Source: CAYQJS01 sp964417895
GTDB lineage: Bacteria; Chloroflexota; UBA6077; SHYK01
Assembly (NCBI GenBank): GCA_964417895.1
Contig: CAYQJS010000022.1
Coordinates: 14,235-78,234 of the forward strand
Direction of reading: 5' to 3'
DNA: 64,000 nucleotides
Position 1 is the first letter of the stretch. Every line of letters starts with the position of its first letter. A program made the position numbers and the translations under genes. This document shows, one piece after another, positions 45,315 through 54,618 of the stretch. The notes beneath the pieces were generated by a model, which saw only the letters and a list, made by a program, of their open reading frames with translations, did not search any database and was not told the origin of the DNA.

Positions 45315-46487
45315 ATGAAGCGGAGCACAGAGCGGATTCTCACGACCCACACCGGCAGTCTGGCGCGCCCCAAGGACCTCCTCGAGCTCATGGGCGCGCG
45401 ACTCCGTGGTGAGCCCTACGACGCGGCCGCCTATGGCCCGCGCGTTCGGAGCGCGGTGGCCGATATCGTCCGCCAGCAGGCCGAGAGCGGCATCGACGTT
45501 CTGACCGACGGCGAGCAGAGTAAGTCGGGATTCTCGGTGTACGTGCGAGAGCGCTTGAGCGGCTTCGAGCCGGATCCCTCCGCGCCGGCTGGGCGCGGGC
45601 TGCAATGGGTCCAGGAATTGACGGCCTTCCCCGAATACTACGAGCGCTACTTCGGCAGATACATGCGCAGTATCGCGCCCAATATCCCGCTGATCTGCAC
45701 CGGGCCTGTCAGCTATGTGGGTCAGGCGGCGGTGCAGGCTGACATCGATAACCTCAAGGCCGCCCTCGTGGGGGTACGCGCCGAGGAGGTGTTCATGCCG
45801 TCCAGCGCGCCGCGACGCCTGGGGCGAAACGCCCACTACGGCAGCGACGAGGAGTACACCTACGCGATCGCGGACGCCATGCGCTCTGAGTACCAGGCTA
45901 TCGCTGGCGCCGGCTTCATCCTTCAGGTAGACGATCCGGGTCTCACCGACTTCTACAGTCAGGATCCGTCGTCGAGTCTGGCGGAGCGTCGCAAAGCGGC
46001 CGAGATGCAGATCGAGGCGCTGAACCATGCGCTGCGCGGCATTCCGCCCGAGCAGGTGCGCTACCACACGTGCTACGGGATCAATGAAGGACCGCGCGTC
46101 TTCGACACCCCCCTTAACGACATCGTGGATCTCATTCTCAAGGTGAACGCCGGCGGCTACTCGTTCGAGGCAGCCAATCCGCGCCACGAGCACGAGTGGC
46201 ACGTTTGGGAGCAGGTGAAGCTCCCCGAGGGCAAGATCCTGATTCCCGGCGTGATCACGCACGCGAGCAATATCGTCGAGCATCCGGAGTGGATCGCCGA
46301 GCGCATCACCCGCTACGCCAAGCTCGTCGGGCGGGAGAACGTGATCGCGGGGAGCGACTGCGGCTTTTCGTCCCAGGCGACGCCCAACCCGGAGGTCCAC
46401 CCGGCCGTCGTATGGGCCAAGTTCCAGGCGATGGCGGAGGGCGCGCGCCTGGCGACGAAGCAGTTGTGGGGAAGTGGCTCAGAGTGA
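45315..46487 (+). CDS. Cobalamin-independent methionine synthase (MetE C-terminal)-like protein
   Basis: This 390-residue protein starts at ATG 45315 with AAGGA upstream. It has the one-domain form of MetE C-terminal-like enzymes: TTHTGSLARPKDL, DVLTDGEQSKSGF, CTGPVSYVG and LQVDDPGLTDF. The zinc ligands appear as YHTCYG (His-x-Cys) and GSDCGF near the end (final Cys). Relatives include methyltransferases and epoxyalkane:CoM-type thiol transferases that act on small substrates rather than folates. Lying beside demethylase-like Rieske enzymes, a methyl or alkyl transfer role is possible but unproved. Confidence 0.85.
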   Translation: MKRSTERILTTHTGSLARPKDLLELMGARLRGEPYDAAAYGPRVRSAVADIVRQQAESGIDVLTDGEQSKSGFSVYVRERLSGFEPDPSAPAGRGLQWVQELTAFPEYYERYFGRYMRSIAPNIPLICTGPVSYVGQAAVQADIDNLKAALVGVRAEEVFMPSSAPRRLGRNAHYGSDEEYTYAIADAMRSEYQAIAGAGFILQVDDPGLTDFYSQDPSSSLAERRKAAEMQIEALNHALRGIPPEQVRYHTCYGINEGPRVFDTPLNDIVDLILKVNAGGYSFEAANPRHEHEWHVWEQVKLPEGKILIPGVITHASNIVEHPEWIAERITRYAKLVGRENVIAGSDCGFSSQATPNPEVHPAVVWAKFQAMAEGARLATKQLWGSGSE

Positions 46488-46488
46488 A

Positions 46489-47376
46489 TCAGGCGCGCAG
46501 CGGCGCGAGCGTCTCGCGGACGCGGCGCAAGGCATCGAGGCGCTCCGCGAGACTAACGTAGGCGCCGCGCAAGCTGCTCGCCGTAACGTGCGTGGCCCCG
46601 AGCCGTTGCCACCCCTCGAAGTCGCGGCGCCAGTCGTCGGGAGTGGTGTCGCCCCGCGCGCCGATGCCGCCGATGATCTGCAACGCGCCCGGATCGCGCC
46701 CCGCGCGCCGTGCGCTCTCGCGCAGCAGGTCGACACGGCGCCCATTGTCCGCATCCGGCCGCCCCAGGGCCATCCATCCATCGCCGATGCGCCCGGCGCG
46801 CTCGATGGCGCGATCGCTCTCAGCGCCGAACCAGATGGGAATCGGTCGCTGCACGGGGAGCGGATTCAGGCCGGCGTCGGTGATGGTGTGCCATCGGCCG
46901 CCGAAGGTCACGAGCTCCTGCGTCCAGAGGAGGCGCAGGACCTCGATCTGCTCTTCGATCAGCGGACCGCGCGTGTGGAAGTCCATTCCGAGCGCTTCGA
47001 ACTCGACGGAGTTCCACCCCAGGCCCACGCCGAGCCGCAGGCGCCCACCTGAGAGTACGTCCACTTCGGCTGCCTGTTTGGCCACGAGCGCGGTCTGGCG
47101 CTGCGGGAGGATGATGATGCCGCTCACCAGTTCCACGCGCCGTGTGATCGCCGCCATGTATCCGAAGAGCACCATCGGCTCGTGCACCATATTCTGGTTG
47201 GTGAAGCCGAAGCGGCTGCCCGCCAGCGCCGGATGGCCCGGCCTGGCGCCCAGCACGTGGTCGTAGGCCGGGATATAGTCGAATCCCATCTCCTCGACGC
47301 CCGCGGTCCAGTCTCGGATTGCCGCCGGATCGGCCCCGATTTCGGCCTGCGGGAAAGAGGCGCCAAGCAGGACCAT
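46489..47376 (-). CDS. Luciferase-like (LLM class), probably F420-dependent oxidoreductase
   Basis: This 295-residue protein matches the bacterial-luciferase TIM-barrel group typical of F420-dependent reductases: PAYDHVLGARPGHP, TRRVELVSGIIILPQRQ (in part), LRLGVGLGWN, and PIWFGAESDRAIERAG. No FMN-monooxygenase-only marker was seen, and F420 use is inferred from the family. It converges with the MetE-like gene: the two stops are only one base apart. Substrate unknown. Confidence 0.9.
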   Translation of the reverse strand: MVLLGASFPQAEIGADPAAIRDWTAGVEEMGFDYIPAYDHVLGARPGHPALAGSRFGFTNQNMVHEPMVLFGYMAAITRRVELVSGIIILPQRQTALVAKQAAEVDVLSGGRLRLGVGLGWNSVEFEALGMDFHTRGPLIEEQIEVLRLLWTQELVTFGGRWHTITDAGLNPLPVQRPIPIWFGAESDRAIERAGRIGDGWMALGRPDADNGRRVDLLRESARRAGRDPGALQIIGGIGARGDTTPDDWRRDFEGWQRLGATHVTASSLRGAYVSLAERLDALRRVRETLAPLRA

Positions 47377-47559
47377 GCCCGACCTCCAAAGGTGGGGTGA
47401 ATGCGCGATGCCGATGGAAGGTTGTTGCCGATTCGCTCAAACTGCAATTACTATGCCAGTCTTGCCAGGGGGAAGGCCTGTAGCTGATCCCTCAGCCGCA
47501 TCGACCCCGGCTAGTACCCATCGGCACAAGAGCACCGATGGTTGAGCGAGCGGGCAGGC

Positions 47560-47685
47560 CCCCTCTCCTGCCGAAGCGGGAGAGGGGTGGGGTGAGGGCA
47601 GGCCTCAATGGCCGATGATCCTCGGGTTCAGCAGGGGGGGCCTAACCTAGCCTCTCCCATTGCGATGAAAGAGGGAATTGGTTGG
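47560..47685. repeat. Family A palindromes in a 330-base gap
   Basis: Between the LLM gene and the metallophosphoesterase there are CCTCTCCTGCCGAAGCGGGAGAGG (in part) at about 47562-47586 and a weaker CCTCTCCCATTGCGATGAAAGAGG at about 47650-47675. No gene was seen. Confidence 0.7.
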
Positions 47686-47707
47686 CTCCCTTGGGCTGGC
47701 CCCCGCT

Positions 47708-48306
47708 TCAGGCCTTCCGTAGCCTGACGAGCTCCAGCTTCGCCGTCCCATCGATTAGCTCGAGCACCGCGACGCCGCCGAGGTCGTCTTCGGACTGACG
47801 GTCGACGGGCAGCGTCGGGCTGCCCGGGTTGAAGAAGAGCACGCCCTCGCGCTCCTCCCGCCACTGGCGGTGCGTTCCGGCAAGGCGACGACGTTGACGG
47901 TTCGGCTGAACCGCTTGCGCAGCAGTTCGGCCAGCGGCTTGTCCCCGAACTGGAGCCCAGTGTCTGACGCCATGATCGCCTTATCGGGCTTGCTCACGTT
48001 GAACGTCAGGCCGACACTCGTGCCTCCCGCCTCGATGACGCGGAGCGGGCTCGCGTCGTCACCGCCCACGGAAACCCAGCCCCTGTCGCCGCCGGCCGGC
48101 ACAAGCACGGGCGCCACCTCAGCGAGCCGGTCGAGGATGCCTTTCTGGCCGATGTCTCCGAGATGTACGATCAGGTCCACCCCTGCAAACGCATCCAGCG
48201 CCTGCTGCGGCAGGTCGCTTCCGTCCGCCTTTCGACTGTGCGTGTCGGCAAGGAAGCCGATGCGTCGCACACGTGCGGTATCGTAAGGGATGCTAGAGTT
48301 CGTCAT
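47708..48306 (-). pseudogene. Metallophosphoesterase-like protein, frameshifted and missing ligands
   Basis: ATG 48306 (GGAGGGCG upstream) begins a calcineurin-like phosphoesterase: IGFLADTHSRK (Asp-x-His) and LIVHLGDIGQKG (Gly-Asp). The later motifs are altered: PAGGDRGW in place of GNxD, and TFNVSKPD where a His is expected. Around 47871-47882 the frame breaks just at the GHTH motif; the other frame continues THRQWREEREGVLFFNPGS (in part) and ends LVRLRKA at 47708. With both a shift and lost ligands it is likely decaying, though the shift itself could be an error. Confidence 0.75.
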
Positions 48307-48412
48307 AGCTTCGCCCTCCAACTTGCAAACGCATAGTAGGAGAAGGCGGCCAGGACCGCTAGTGGGGCGGCGGGCCTCGGTCCGTAGCCTGGATCTATAA
48401 GGAGTGAGACCA

Positions 48413-50107
48413 ATGCGCAGTCGCACCATCCTCGGCCTGTGCTGTGCCGTTCTGTTCGCGGCGTGCTCGCCTGCCCCACAAGGGCCCGCTGAGAATCGAG
48501 ACGGCGGGCAAACGGGCCCCGCCATGGGACCCCGAGTTCTCCGGCTGGGCAGTCGAGAGGAGCCAAGGGGGGGGCTCGTCCAGCTAACGACGACGGGCTC
48601 GCCCGAGTACGTCTCCGCTTTCTCAGCTGGCCTGACGACGTTCAACGCGGATGCTGTGAATCAGCCGGTCGTGGCCCAGAAGGTCCCGCGCGTCGAGGAT
48701 GGCGACTGGCGGGTCTTTCCCGACGGCCAGATGGAGGTCACCTGGAAGCTCCGCCCTACCAGCTGGCACGACGGCACACCACTAACCGCGGCCGACTACG
48801 AATTCGGTGTAATTCTCTTGCTCGATCCGGAAATCCCGAACGTCGGATCAGGGGGCTACACCGCGCGTTCGATTGCCGGCGCATCCGCTCCGGATCCTCA
48901 GACCGTGGTCGTGCGCTGGCGGCAGCCCTACATCTTTGCGGATTCGGCCCTGGCCACGGCGCTCCCCGCGATCCCGCGCCACCTGATGTGGGACCTGTAC
49001 CAGCAAGGCGACAAGGCGGTATTCCGGAATAGCGCGTACTGGATGACAGAGTACGTGGGGATCGGTCCATTCAAGCTAGTCGAATGGGCCAGCGGAAGCC
49101 ACGTCGAGGGGGTGGCCTTCGACCATTACGTCCTGGGCCGACCGAAAATCGATCGCATCATCATCAGGATCCTCCCGGATCCCCGGACGCTGACCGTGAA
49201 CCTCATCGCTGGGGACATCGACTTCATCCCCATCGGGCAGATCGGGGCGGCCGAGCTCAAGGTGATAAGGGAGGCCTGGGACCCGATTGGGGGCGGCCAG
49301 GCAATACCCATCATCGAGGGCCAGCGCCAGATCCTTCCACAGTTACGAGATCCGACCACCCCCTGGGCGCGCGACGTTCGCGTGCGCGAGGCGATGGCCT
49401 ACCATCTCGACCGACAGGCCATGGCTGACATTCTGCAGCAGGGGTTCACTGTCCCGGCGGATGCTTTCATAACTCCGAAGGACCCGACCTGGCCGCTGCT
49501 CGAGCAGCGGGGCTTCAAGCGGCGCCCGTACGACCCAGCCGAGGCCCAGCGACTGATGGCCGCGGCCGGCTGGACACGAGGCGGAGACGGCCTCTATCGA
49601 GACGGTGGCGCACAGACCCTCGCGATGGAGGTGCGCGGCGGCAGCGGCTTTACTCAGGAGCTGACCGTCGTTGCCGCCCAGTGGAAAGACGCGGGGCTCG
49701 ACTCCACCATCTTCGTTATCCCTGACACGACGGCCAACGAGCGCGAGCTTCAGAACTCCGCCCGCGGCGTGCAGATATCCTCGGGTGGGGGCTACGACGC
49801 CTACACGGGGGCGGCCGTGGGTACAGCAGAGAACCGCTGGGCGGGCGCCAACCGGGGCGGGTACCGCAGCGCCGCGTACGAGCGGCTGGTTGATGAATGG
49901 AGAGCCAACGCCTTCGACGTTTCCAGACGCCTGGCGCTGCAGGCGGACATTATCAAGTTGCTGCACGACGACGTGGCCTATATCCCGCTGTACTACAACG
50001 TGCGGGGGCAGGCATGGTCGAAGGCGGTCCGAGGCCCCGGACCGTTTGAGGTCCCGCTGCCCCCGCTGCAGAGCCTGTGGAACGTCCACCAGTGGGAAGT
50101 GCAGTAA
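48413..50107 (+). CDS. ABC transporter solute-binding lipoprotein, family 5 (no. 2)
   Basis: This 564-residue protein starts at ATG 48413 with AAGGAG eight bases upstream. Lipobox: AVLFAAC (Cys about 16). Family marks are WKLRPTSWHDGTPLTAADY (in part), FKLVEWASGSH, VREAMAYHLDRQAMAD, with the end NVHQWEVQ. It is divergent from the metallophosphoesterase and 73 bases upstream of an amidohydrolase gene on the same strand, so import of an N-acyl amino acid or peptide for that enzyme is a plausible link. No permease gene nearby. Confidence 0.93.
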   Translation: MRSRTILGLCCAVLFAACSPAPQGPAENRDGGQTGPAMGPRVLRLGSREEPRGGLVQLTTTGSPEYVSAFSAGLTTFNADAVNQPVVAQKVPRVEDGDWRVFPDGQMEVTWKLRPTSWHDGTPLTAADYEFGVILLLDPEIPNVGSGGYTARSIAGASAPDPQTVVVRWRQPYIFADSALATALPAIPRHLMWDLYQQGDKAVFRNSAYWMTEYVGIGPFKLVEWASGSHVEGVAFDHYVLGRPKIDRIIIRILPDPRTLTVNLIAGDIDFIPIGQIGAAELKVIREAWDPIGGGQAIPIIEGQRQILPQLRDPTTPWARDVRVREAMAYHLDRQAMADILQQGFTVPADAFITPKDPTWPLLEQRGFKRRPYDPAEAQRLMAAAGWTRGGDGLYRDGGAQTLAMEVRGGSGFTQELTVVAAQWKDAGLDSTIFVIPDTTANERELQNSARGVQISSGGGYDAYTGAAVGTAENRWAGANRGGYRSAAYERLVDEWRANAFDVSRRLALQADIIKLLHDDVAYIPLYYNVRGQAWSKAVRGPGPFEVPLPPLQSLWNVHQWEVQ

Positions 50108-50180
50108 GGCCTCGGTTACCCAGTTGCCGCGAGGCGCAAAGCCGTGATGTAATGCATCGACGAATAGGAGGGAGCGCCCG

Positions 50181-51896
50181 ATGGATTACGACCTGCTGAT
50201 CAAGAATGGCCGAATCGTCGATGGCTCCGGGATGCCCGGGTACGAAGGGGATGTCGGAATCAAAAACGGCTCGATCGCCGAGATCGGGCGGCTGACGGCG
50301 CCCGCCGCTCGCACCATCGATGCCACCGACCGCGCGGTGGCGCCGGGGTTCATCGACAACCATTGCCACTTCGACGCTCAGGTCACCTGGGATCCCCTGT
50401 GCACGTTCTCGCCTCAGCACGGCGTCACGACGGTCATCTTCGGCAACTGCTCCCTCGGACTGGCGCCCGCCCATCCTGAGGACCGCACTGCGCTCGCCAT
50501 GATCCTGTCCCGGGTGGAGGCGATCCCCATGGAGAGCCTCGAGGCGGGCACGCAATGGGCGTGGGGCTCCGTTGGGGATTACCTGGACGCTCTGGACCGC
50601 CGCCTCGGCGTAAACGCCGGCGTGCTGATGGGGCACTCAGCGGTGCGCCGCTACGTGATGGGCGACGCGTCGCGCGAGCGGGCTGAGGCCACGCCCGACG
50701 AAATGGAGGCCATGAAGGGCATCGTGCGCGATGGCATCCGCGCGGGCGCGCTGGGCGTGTCCTTCGGCCGCAACATGACCCATGAGGACCTCCTGGGCCG
50801 ACCGATTCCCGGGATCGTCGCTCCCGTCGAGGAGATCTACGAGCTCGCGTCGGCGCTGCAGGGCCTGACGAGCGGGGTGATCCAGTGCGGCTCGGCGTAC
50901 CCGCTGGAGATCCGCGAGGGCTTCTGCACCAGGATGAACGAGATCAGCGGCCGGCCCGTGATCTACAACCAGATCCTCTACAACCCCAAGGCGCCCGACG
51001 CCTGGCGGCGCCACCTCGAGCTTGTCGAGGAGAGCATCGGCGAGGGGCACCGCGTTTACCCGGTGACGAACCCGCGGCTGCAGGGGTCACGCTTCACCAT
51101 GCGGAACTCCCAGGCCTTCGATCGGCTGCCCACGTGGCGCCAGGTGATGATCGGCACCACGGATAATGAGAAAAAGGTAGCCTTCGGCGATCCTGCCATG
51201 CGCGTTACGCTCCGCGCCGAAGCGGCGCAGGTCGATGGCCGGCCTGGCGCGACGCCCATCGACTGGGACCGCATTGCCGTGAACCGGGCCATCCTGGAAA
51301 AGAACCAGGACATGCGCGGCAAGAGCCTCGCCATGATCGCCGAAGAGCAGCGCAAGGACCCCGTGGACGTGTTATTGGACCTGGTGCTGGAGGAGGACCT
51401 GGGCACGAGCTTCTCCACCAACCCGGACCGCCGCGACGAGGAGGCTGCCGCGGCGCTCTTGCAGAGCCCGCACGTGCTGATCGGCCTGTCCGACGCCGGG
51501 GCCCACGTCGAGTTCCAGGCGGGGTACGGCTACGGGACGACGGTCCTCGGCCACTGGGTGCGGGAGCGGGGGGTGCTGTCCCTGGAGGAGGCCATCCGGA
51601 AGCTCACCTTCATGCAGGCGGCCTTCTTCGGTATCGCGGACCGCGGCCTACTGTGGCCCGGATTCGCGGCGGACATTGTCATCTTCGACCCGGACACCGT
51701 GGCCACCCGGGAGCCGGAGGAGGTGCACGACCTTCCCGCTGGCCGCATGCGCCAGGGGCTGGAGGCCGAGGGGATCGACTACACCATCGTGAACGGCCAG
51801 GTGCTGCTGGAGCGGGGCAAGCACACTGGGGCGTACCCCGGCCGCGTTGTGCGCGGCGCGCAGAGCCGCACGACAGTCGGGGAGCCGTCCCGGTAG
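50181..51896 (+). CDS. N-acyl-D-amino-acid deacylase / D-aminoacylase-like amidohydrolase
   Basis: This 571-residue protein is a metal-dependent amidohydrolase. It begins YDLLIKNGRIVDGSG with the small beta-sandwich, has the metal-binding PGFIDNHCHFDAQVTWDP (His-x-His, in part), GVTTVIFGNCSLGLAP, ALGVSFGRN, and the late DAGAHVEFQAGYG with its Asp. The C-terminal end returns to the beta-sandwich with GFAADIVIFDPDTV and IVNGQVLLERG. The family hydrolyses N-acyl-D-amino acids or related amides. GGAGGGAG precedes ATG. It lies between two solute-binding protein genes on one strand. Confidence 0.9.
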   Translation: MDYDLLIKNGRIVDGSGMPGYEGDVGIKNGSIAEIGRLTAPAARTIDATDRAVAPGFIDNHCHFDAQVTWDPLCTFSPQHGVTTVIFGNCSLGLAPAHPEDRTALAMILSRVEAIPMESLEAGTQWAWGSVGDYLDALDRRLGVNAGVLMGHSAVRRYVMGDASRERAEATPDEMEAMKGIVRDGIRAGALGVSFGRNMTHEDLLGRPIPGIVAPVEEIYELASALQGLTSGVIQCGSAYPLEIREGFCTRMNEISGRPVIYNQILYNPKAPDAWRRHLELVEESIGEGHRVYPVTNPRLQGSRFTMRNSQAFDRLPTWRQVMIGTTDNEKKVAFGDPAMRVTLRAEAAQVDGRPGATPIDWDRIAVNRAILEKNQDMRGKSLAMIAEEQRKDPVDVLLDLVLEEDLGTSFSTNPDRRDEEAAAALLQSPHVLIGLSDAGAHVEFQAGYGYGTTVLGHWVRERGVLSLEEAIRKLTFMQAAFFGIADRGLLWPGFAADIVIFDPDTVATREPEEVHDLPAGRMRQGLEAEGIDYTIVNGQVLLERGKHTGAYPGRVVRGAQSRTTVGEPSR

Positions 51897-51924
51897 CCAG
51901 CTAAAGGAGGCCGAGGTCGATGGC

Positions 51925-51978
51925 GTCCGTCCCCTTCCCCCCTGGCGGGGGAAGGTTGGGATGGGGGGGGCGCGCTCC
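51925..51978. repeat. Family A palindrome upstream of lipoprotein no. 3
   Basis: CCCTTCCCCCCTGGCGGGGGAAGG (in part) lies between the amidohydrolase stop and the next lipoprotein start, a likely RNA hairpin. Confidence 0.75.
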
Positions 51979-52023
51979 TCCCTGGCCCCCCGCGTAGTAG
52001 GGAACGGTGCACTTGGAGGAGAA

Positions 52024-53730
52024 ATGTCCGGTCGAACGCGAATCGTCGCCACATTGCTGGCGTTCTTCACCCTTGGAATCGGCTGCGCACCGGCGGGACC
52101 CGGTCCCTCCAGTGGGACCGTGGGCAGTTCTGCTCCCGGCTCCCGTGCCCCGCTGAAGCGCATCACGCTGGCGACCGCGCTCGAGCCGGATGTGCGCCCT
52201 ACCGCGAGAGCGCCAGCGCGGCTCGTGGCCCCACTGGTTCATACGGGCCTGATCGTCCGCGGTGACCAGCGCTCCCTCCGTCCGATGCTGGTTGAGGCGG
52301 TGCCCAGCATCGAAAACGGGCTCTGGAAGCTCCTGGCCGACGGGCGCATGGAGACCACCTGGCAGCTCCGCGCGGGCGCGCACTGGCACGACGGCGCGCC
52401 ACTCGCGGCAGAGGACCTCCTTTTCAGCCTGCAAGTGGGGCGGGACCCGGAGATGTCGGCGTTCAACAGCCCGGGCTACGCGTCGATCGAGGAGGCGAGG
52501 GCCCCGGATTCTCGGACTTTGACCATCACCTGGAAGGAGCCGTTCATCGACGCCGACGCCGTGCTGGAGGGGAAGGCGGGCGGCCTCCTCCCCAGGCATC
52601 TGCTGGAGGACACCTATCGGAGCGACAAGGCGACTTTGCTGGATCTCCCCTACTGGAGCTCCGAGTTCGTTGGGGCGGGGCCCTACCGGGTCCGCGAGTG
52701 GGTCCCGGGCGTCGGCCTGCTGCTCAACGCGAATGGCGAGTTCGTGCTCGGCCGGCCCAGGATCGACCAGATCGAGGTGAAGTTCGTTCCCGATTCCAAC
52801 ACTTTGACGGCAAACCTGCTCGCCGGCACGGTGGACGTCACGCCCAGTGTGGGGTCCATCGACCTCGGGATCCAGCTCCGGAACGAATGGCGCGGGGGCA
52901 CGGTGCTCTTCAATTACGGCTCCGACAACTGGGTGGCGCTGTTCCCGCAGTTCGTCGATCCCCGTCCGGCCGCCGTGGCCGACCTGCAGGTGCGGCGGGC
53001 CCTAGCGCACGCTATCGATCGCCAGGAGATCGTGGACACGCTAGCGGCCGGGATGTCGCCCGTACCGCACAGCTTCCTGAGCCCGAACCAGGCGAGGTAC
53101 GGCGACATCGAGGCCGCCGTCCCACGGTACGATTACGACCCCAGGCGGGCGGCCCGGATGTTAGAGGACCGGGGTTATCGGAAGGGAGCGGATGGGAGCT
53201 ACCGGGACGAGGCGAACCGGCGGCTGGAACTGGAGGTCCGCAGCGGGCCAACGGAGCGGACGGCCAAGATGGCGTCGGCGGTGGCCGATTACTGGGGACG
53301 GCTGGGCGTAGACGCCACCGCGGTGCCGACATCTCCTCAACAATCTCAGGATCCCCAGTACAACGCCACCTTCCCCGCGTTCCTGGTGGTTGGCCGACCC
53401 AACGATGTCAATGCGTTGCGTTTCCTTCACAGCTCTGCGGCCGCGCGGCCGAGCAACAACTTCCGCGTCCAGGGCACCGGCAATACGAGCCGGTACATGA
53501 ACCCTGAGGTCGACGCCCTCCTCGAGACGTACTTCAAGACTGTACCAATGACGGAGCGCCTCCAAGTGCTGGGACAGGTCATCCACCATGTCGCCGATCA
53601 GGTCACACTGGTTGGCCTCACCTACGAGCCCTTCGCGGCGGCAGCCTCGGACCGATTGGTAAACGTGAGCAAGGACTGGCCCAGCACCTTCATCACCTGG
53701 AACGCACACGAGTGGGACGTGCGGAACTGA
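52024..53730 (+). CDS. ABC transporter solute-binding lipoprotein, family 5 (no. 3)
   Basis: This 568-residue protein starts at ATG 52024 with GGAGG six bases upstream; the longer frame has no signal peptide at its start. Signal peptide and lipobox FFTLGIGC (Cys about 20). Landmarks: WQLRAGAHWHDGAPLAAED (in part), YRVREWVPG, VRRALAHAIDRQEIVDT and the end NAHEWDVRN. It is closest by eye to lipoprotein no. 1, sharing the terminal NAHEWDVR and the ALAHAIDRQ/MIHAIDRQ region. Co-directional with the D-aminoacylase-like gene. Confidence 0.93.
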   Translation: MSGRTRIVATLLAFFTLGIGCAPAGPGPSSGTVGSSAPGSRAPLKRITLATALEPDVRPTARAPARLVAPLVHTGLIVRGDQRSLRPMLVEAVPSIENGLWKLLADGRMETTWQLRAGAHWHDGAPLAAEDLLFSLQVGRDPEMSAFNSPGYASIEEARAPDSRTLTITWKEPFIDADAVLEGKAGGLLPRHLLEDTYRSDKATLLDLPYWSSEFVGAGPYRVREWVPGVGLLLNANGEFVLGRPRIDQIEVKFVPDSNTLTANLLAGTVDVTPSVGSIDLGIQLRNEWRGGTVLFNYGSDNWVALFPQFVDPRPAAVADLQVRRALAHAIDRQEIVDTLAAGMSPVPHSFLSPNQARYGDIEAAVPRYDYDPRRAARMLEDRGYRKGADGSYRDEANRRLELEVRSGPTERTAKMASAVADYWGRLGVDATAVPTSPQQSQDPQYNATFPAFLVVGRPNDVNALRFLHSSAAARPSNNFRVQGTGNTSRYMNPEVDALLETYFKTVPMTERLQVLGQVIHHVADQVTLVGLTYEPFAAAASDRLVNVSKDWPSTFITWNAHEWDVRN

Positions 53731-53781
53731 CCGGGGAGCGGATGCAGCGGGTGCCTCGATGGGCGCCGCCGCTCGGCTAGC

Positions 53782-54234
53782 TCAGTCGGACCCATTCGCG
53801 CGTGGGGCGATGATCTCGATACTCTGATCAGTAACCCGCTGAAAGTGACGTTCGTTGAACGTAACGAAGGCGTCTACGTTCGCCTTGCGGGCGCACGCGG
53901 CGATGATCGCGTCATAGACCAGCCCGCCGGTGACGCCGCGTCCCGGTGAGCTTCGTATCAGGGCGACGTACTCGGTCCCATCGAGGGCTATCATCTCGCC
54001 CTGGCTCGCGAAGCTCCCGTCCAGGACGGTCGCCGCGTCGGCGGCAGAGAGCCGGAGCTGTGCCGGCCCCCGGGTGAGCACGGAATAGGCTTCCGCCAGA
54101 GAGTGAGCCGCAACGACCAGCGACTCGCCGCCGTCCAGGCGCCGATTGTACTCATCAGCGGCTGCGGCGTGATCCTTGTGGGAGCGAGTGAGAGCGGCAA
54201 TCATGCTACTCGTGTCGAACATGAAGCGCGGCAC
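53782..54234 (-). CDS. PIN-domain toxin (VapC-like)
   Basis: This 150-residue protein starts at GTG 54234, which shares a base with the upstream antitoxin stop (TAGTG), giving MPRFMFDTSSMIAAL; the ATG at 54222 would cut the first strand. PIN acids: FDTSS (Asp), HSLAEAYSVL (Glu), VYDAIIAACA (Asp) and the late TFNERHF with Asn where Asp is common. It is probably a ribonuclease toxin held by the AbrB-like protein. Confidence 0.85.
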   Translation of the reverse strand: MPRFMFDTSSMIAALTRSHKDHAAAADEYNRRLDGGESLVVAAHSLAEAYSVLTRGPAQLRLSAADAATVLDGSFASQGEMIALDGTEYVALIRSSPGRGVTGGLVYDAIIAACARKANVDAFVTFNERHFQRVTDQSIEIIAPRANGSD

Positions 54235-54500
54235 TATCGCTCCAGGCCGAAACGCTCCACTTCGATCTCGTCGCGAACCCGGCCCACGATGTCCTCCGGC
54301 AGGGCTTCGGTGGCATCCGGAAAGACCGCTACCAGCAAGTGGCCTTCCTGGACGAGCTCCACTCGCGGAAGGGCAGGTGAGATTTCGATGTGCCCGTCCC
54401 TCCACTCGACGTCTACCGTCGTGCCCTTCTCGAGGCCGGACTCCTGACGAATCGGTTTGGGGATGACCAGCCTGCCTGCCGCGTCGATGGTTGTCTTCAT
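54234..54500 (-). CDS. AbrB/MazE-like antitoxin
   Basis: This 88-residue protein has an N-terminal swapped-hairpin AbrB domain: MKTTIDAAGRLVIPKPIRQE (in part), LEKGTTVDVEW and HIEISPALP. The tail VVAVFPDATEALPEDIV and later acidic residues suit toxin binding. ATG 54500 begins at the family's usual first residue; ATG 54512 is also possible. It should bind its own promoter region (54501-54618, shared with the divergent cupin gene) and control the PIN toxin. Confidence 0.85.
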   Translation of the reverse strand: MKTTIDAAGRLVIPKPIRQESGLEKGTTVDVEWRDGHIEISPALPRVELVQEGHLLVAVFPDATEALPEDIVGRVRDEIEVERFGLER

Positions 54501-54618
54501 GGGATTGATCATACCGTAAAATGATGGCAATACCGCGGGCCTTCGGCGCAACTTGACAGCGATTCTCCGCGAGTCATAATGGGCGTCGGCGGTCATTTCA
54601 ACAGTGTGGGGGCGGATC

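Noticed and set aside
45264..46400. 378-codon minus-strand frame opposite the MetE-like gene
   Set aside because: Antisense shadow of a well-supported gene.
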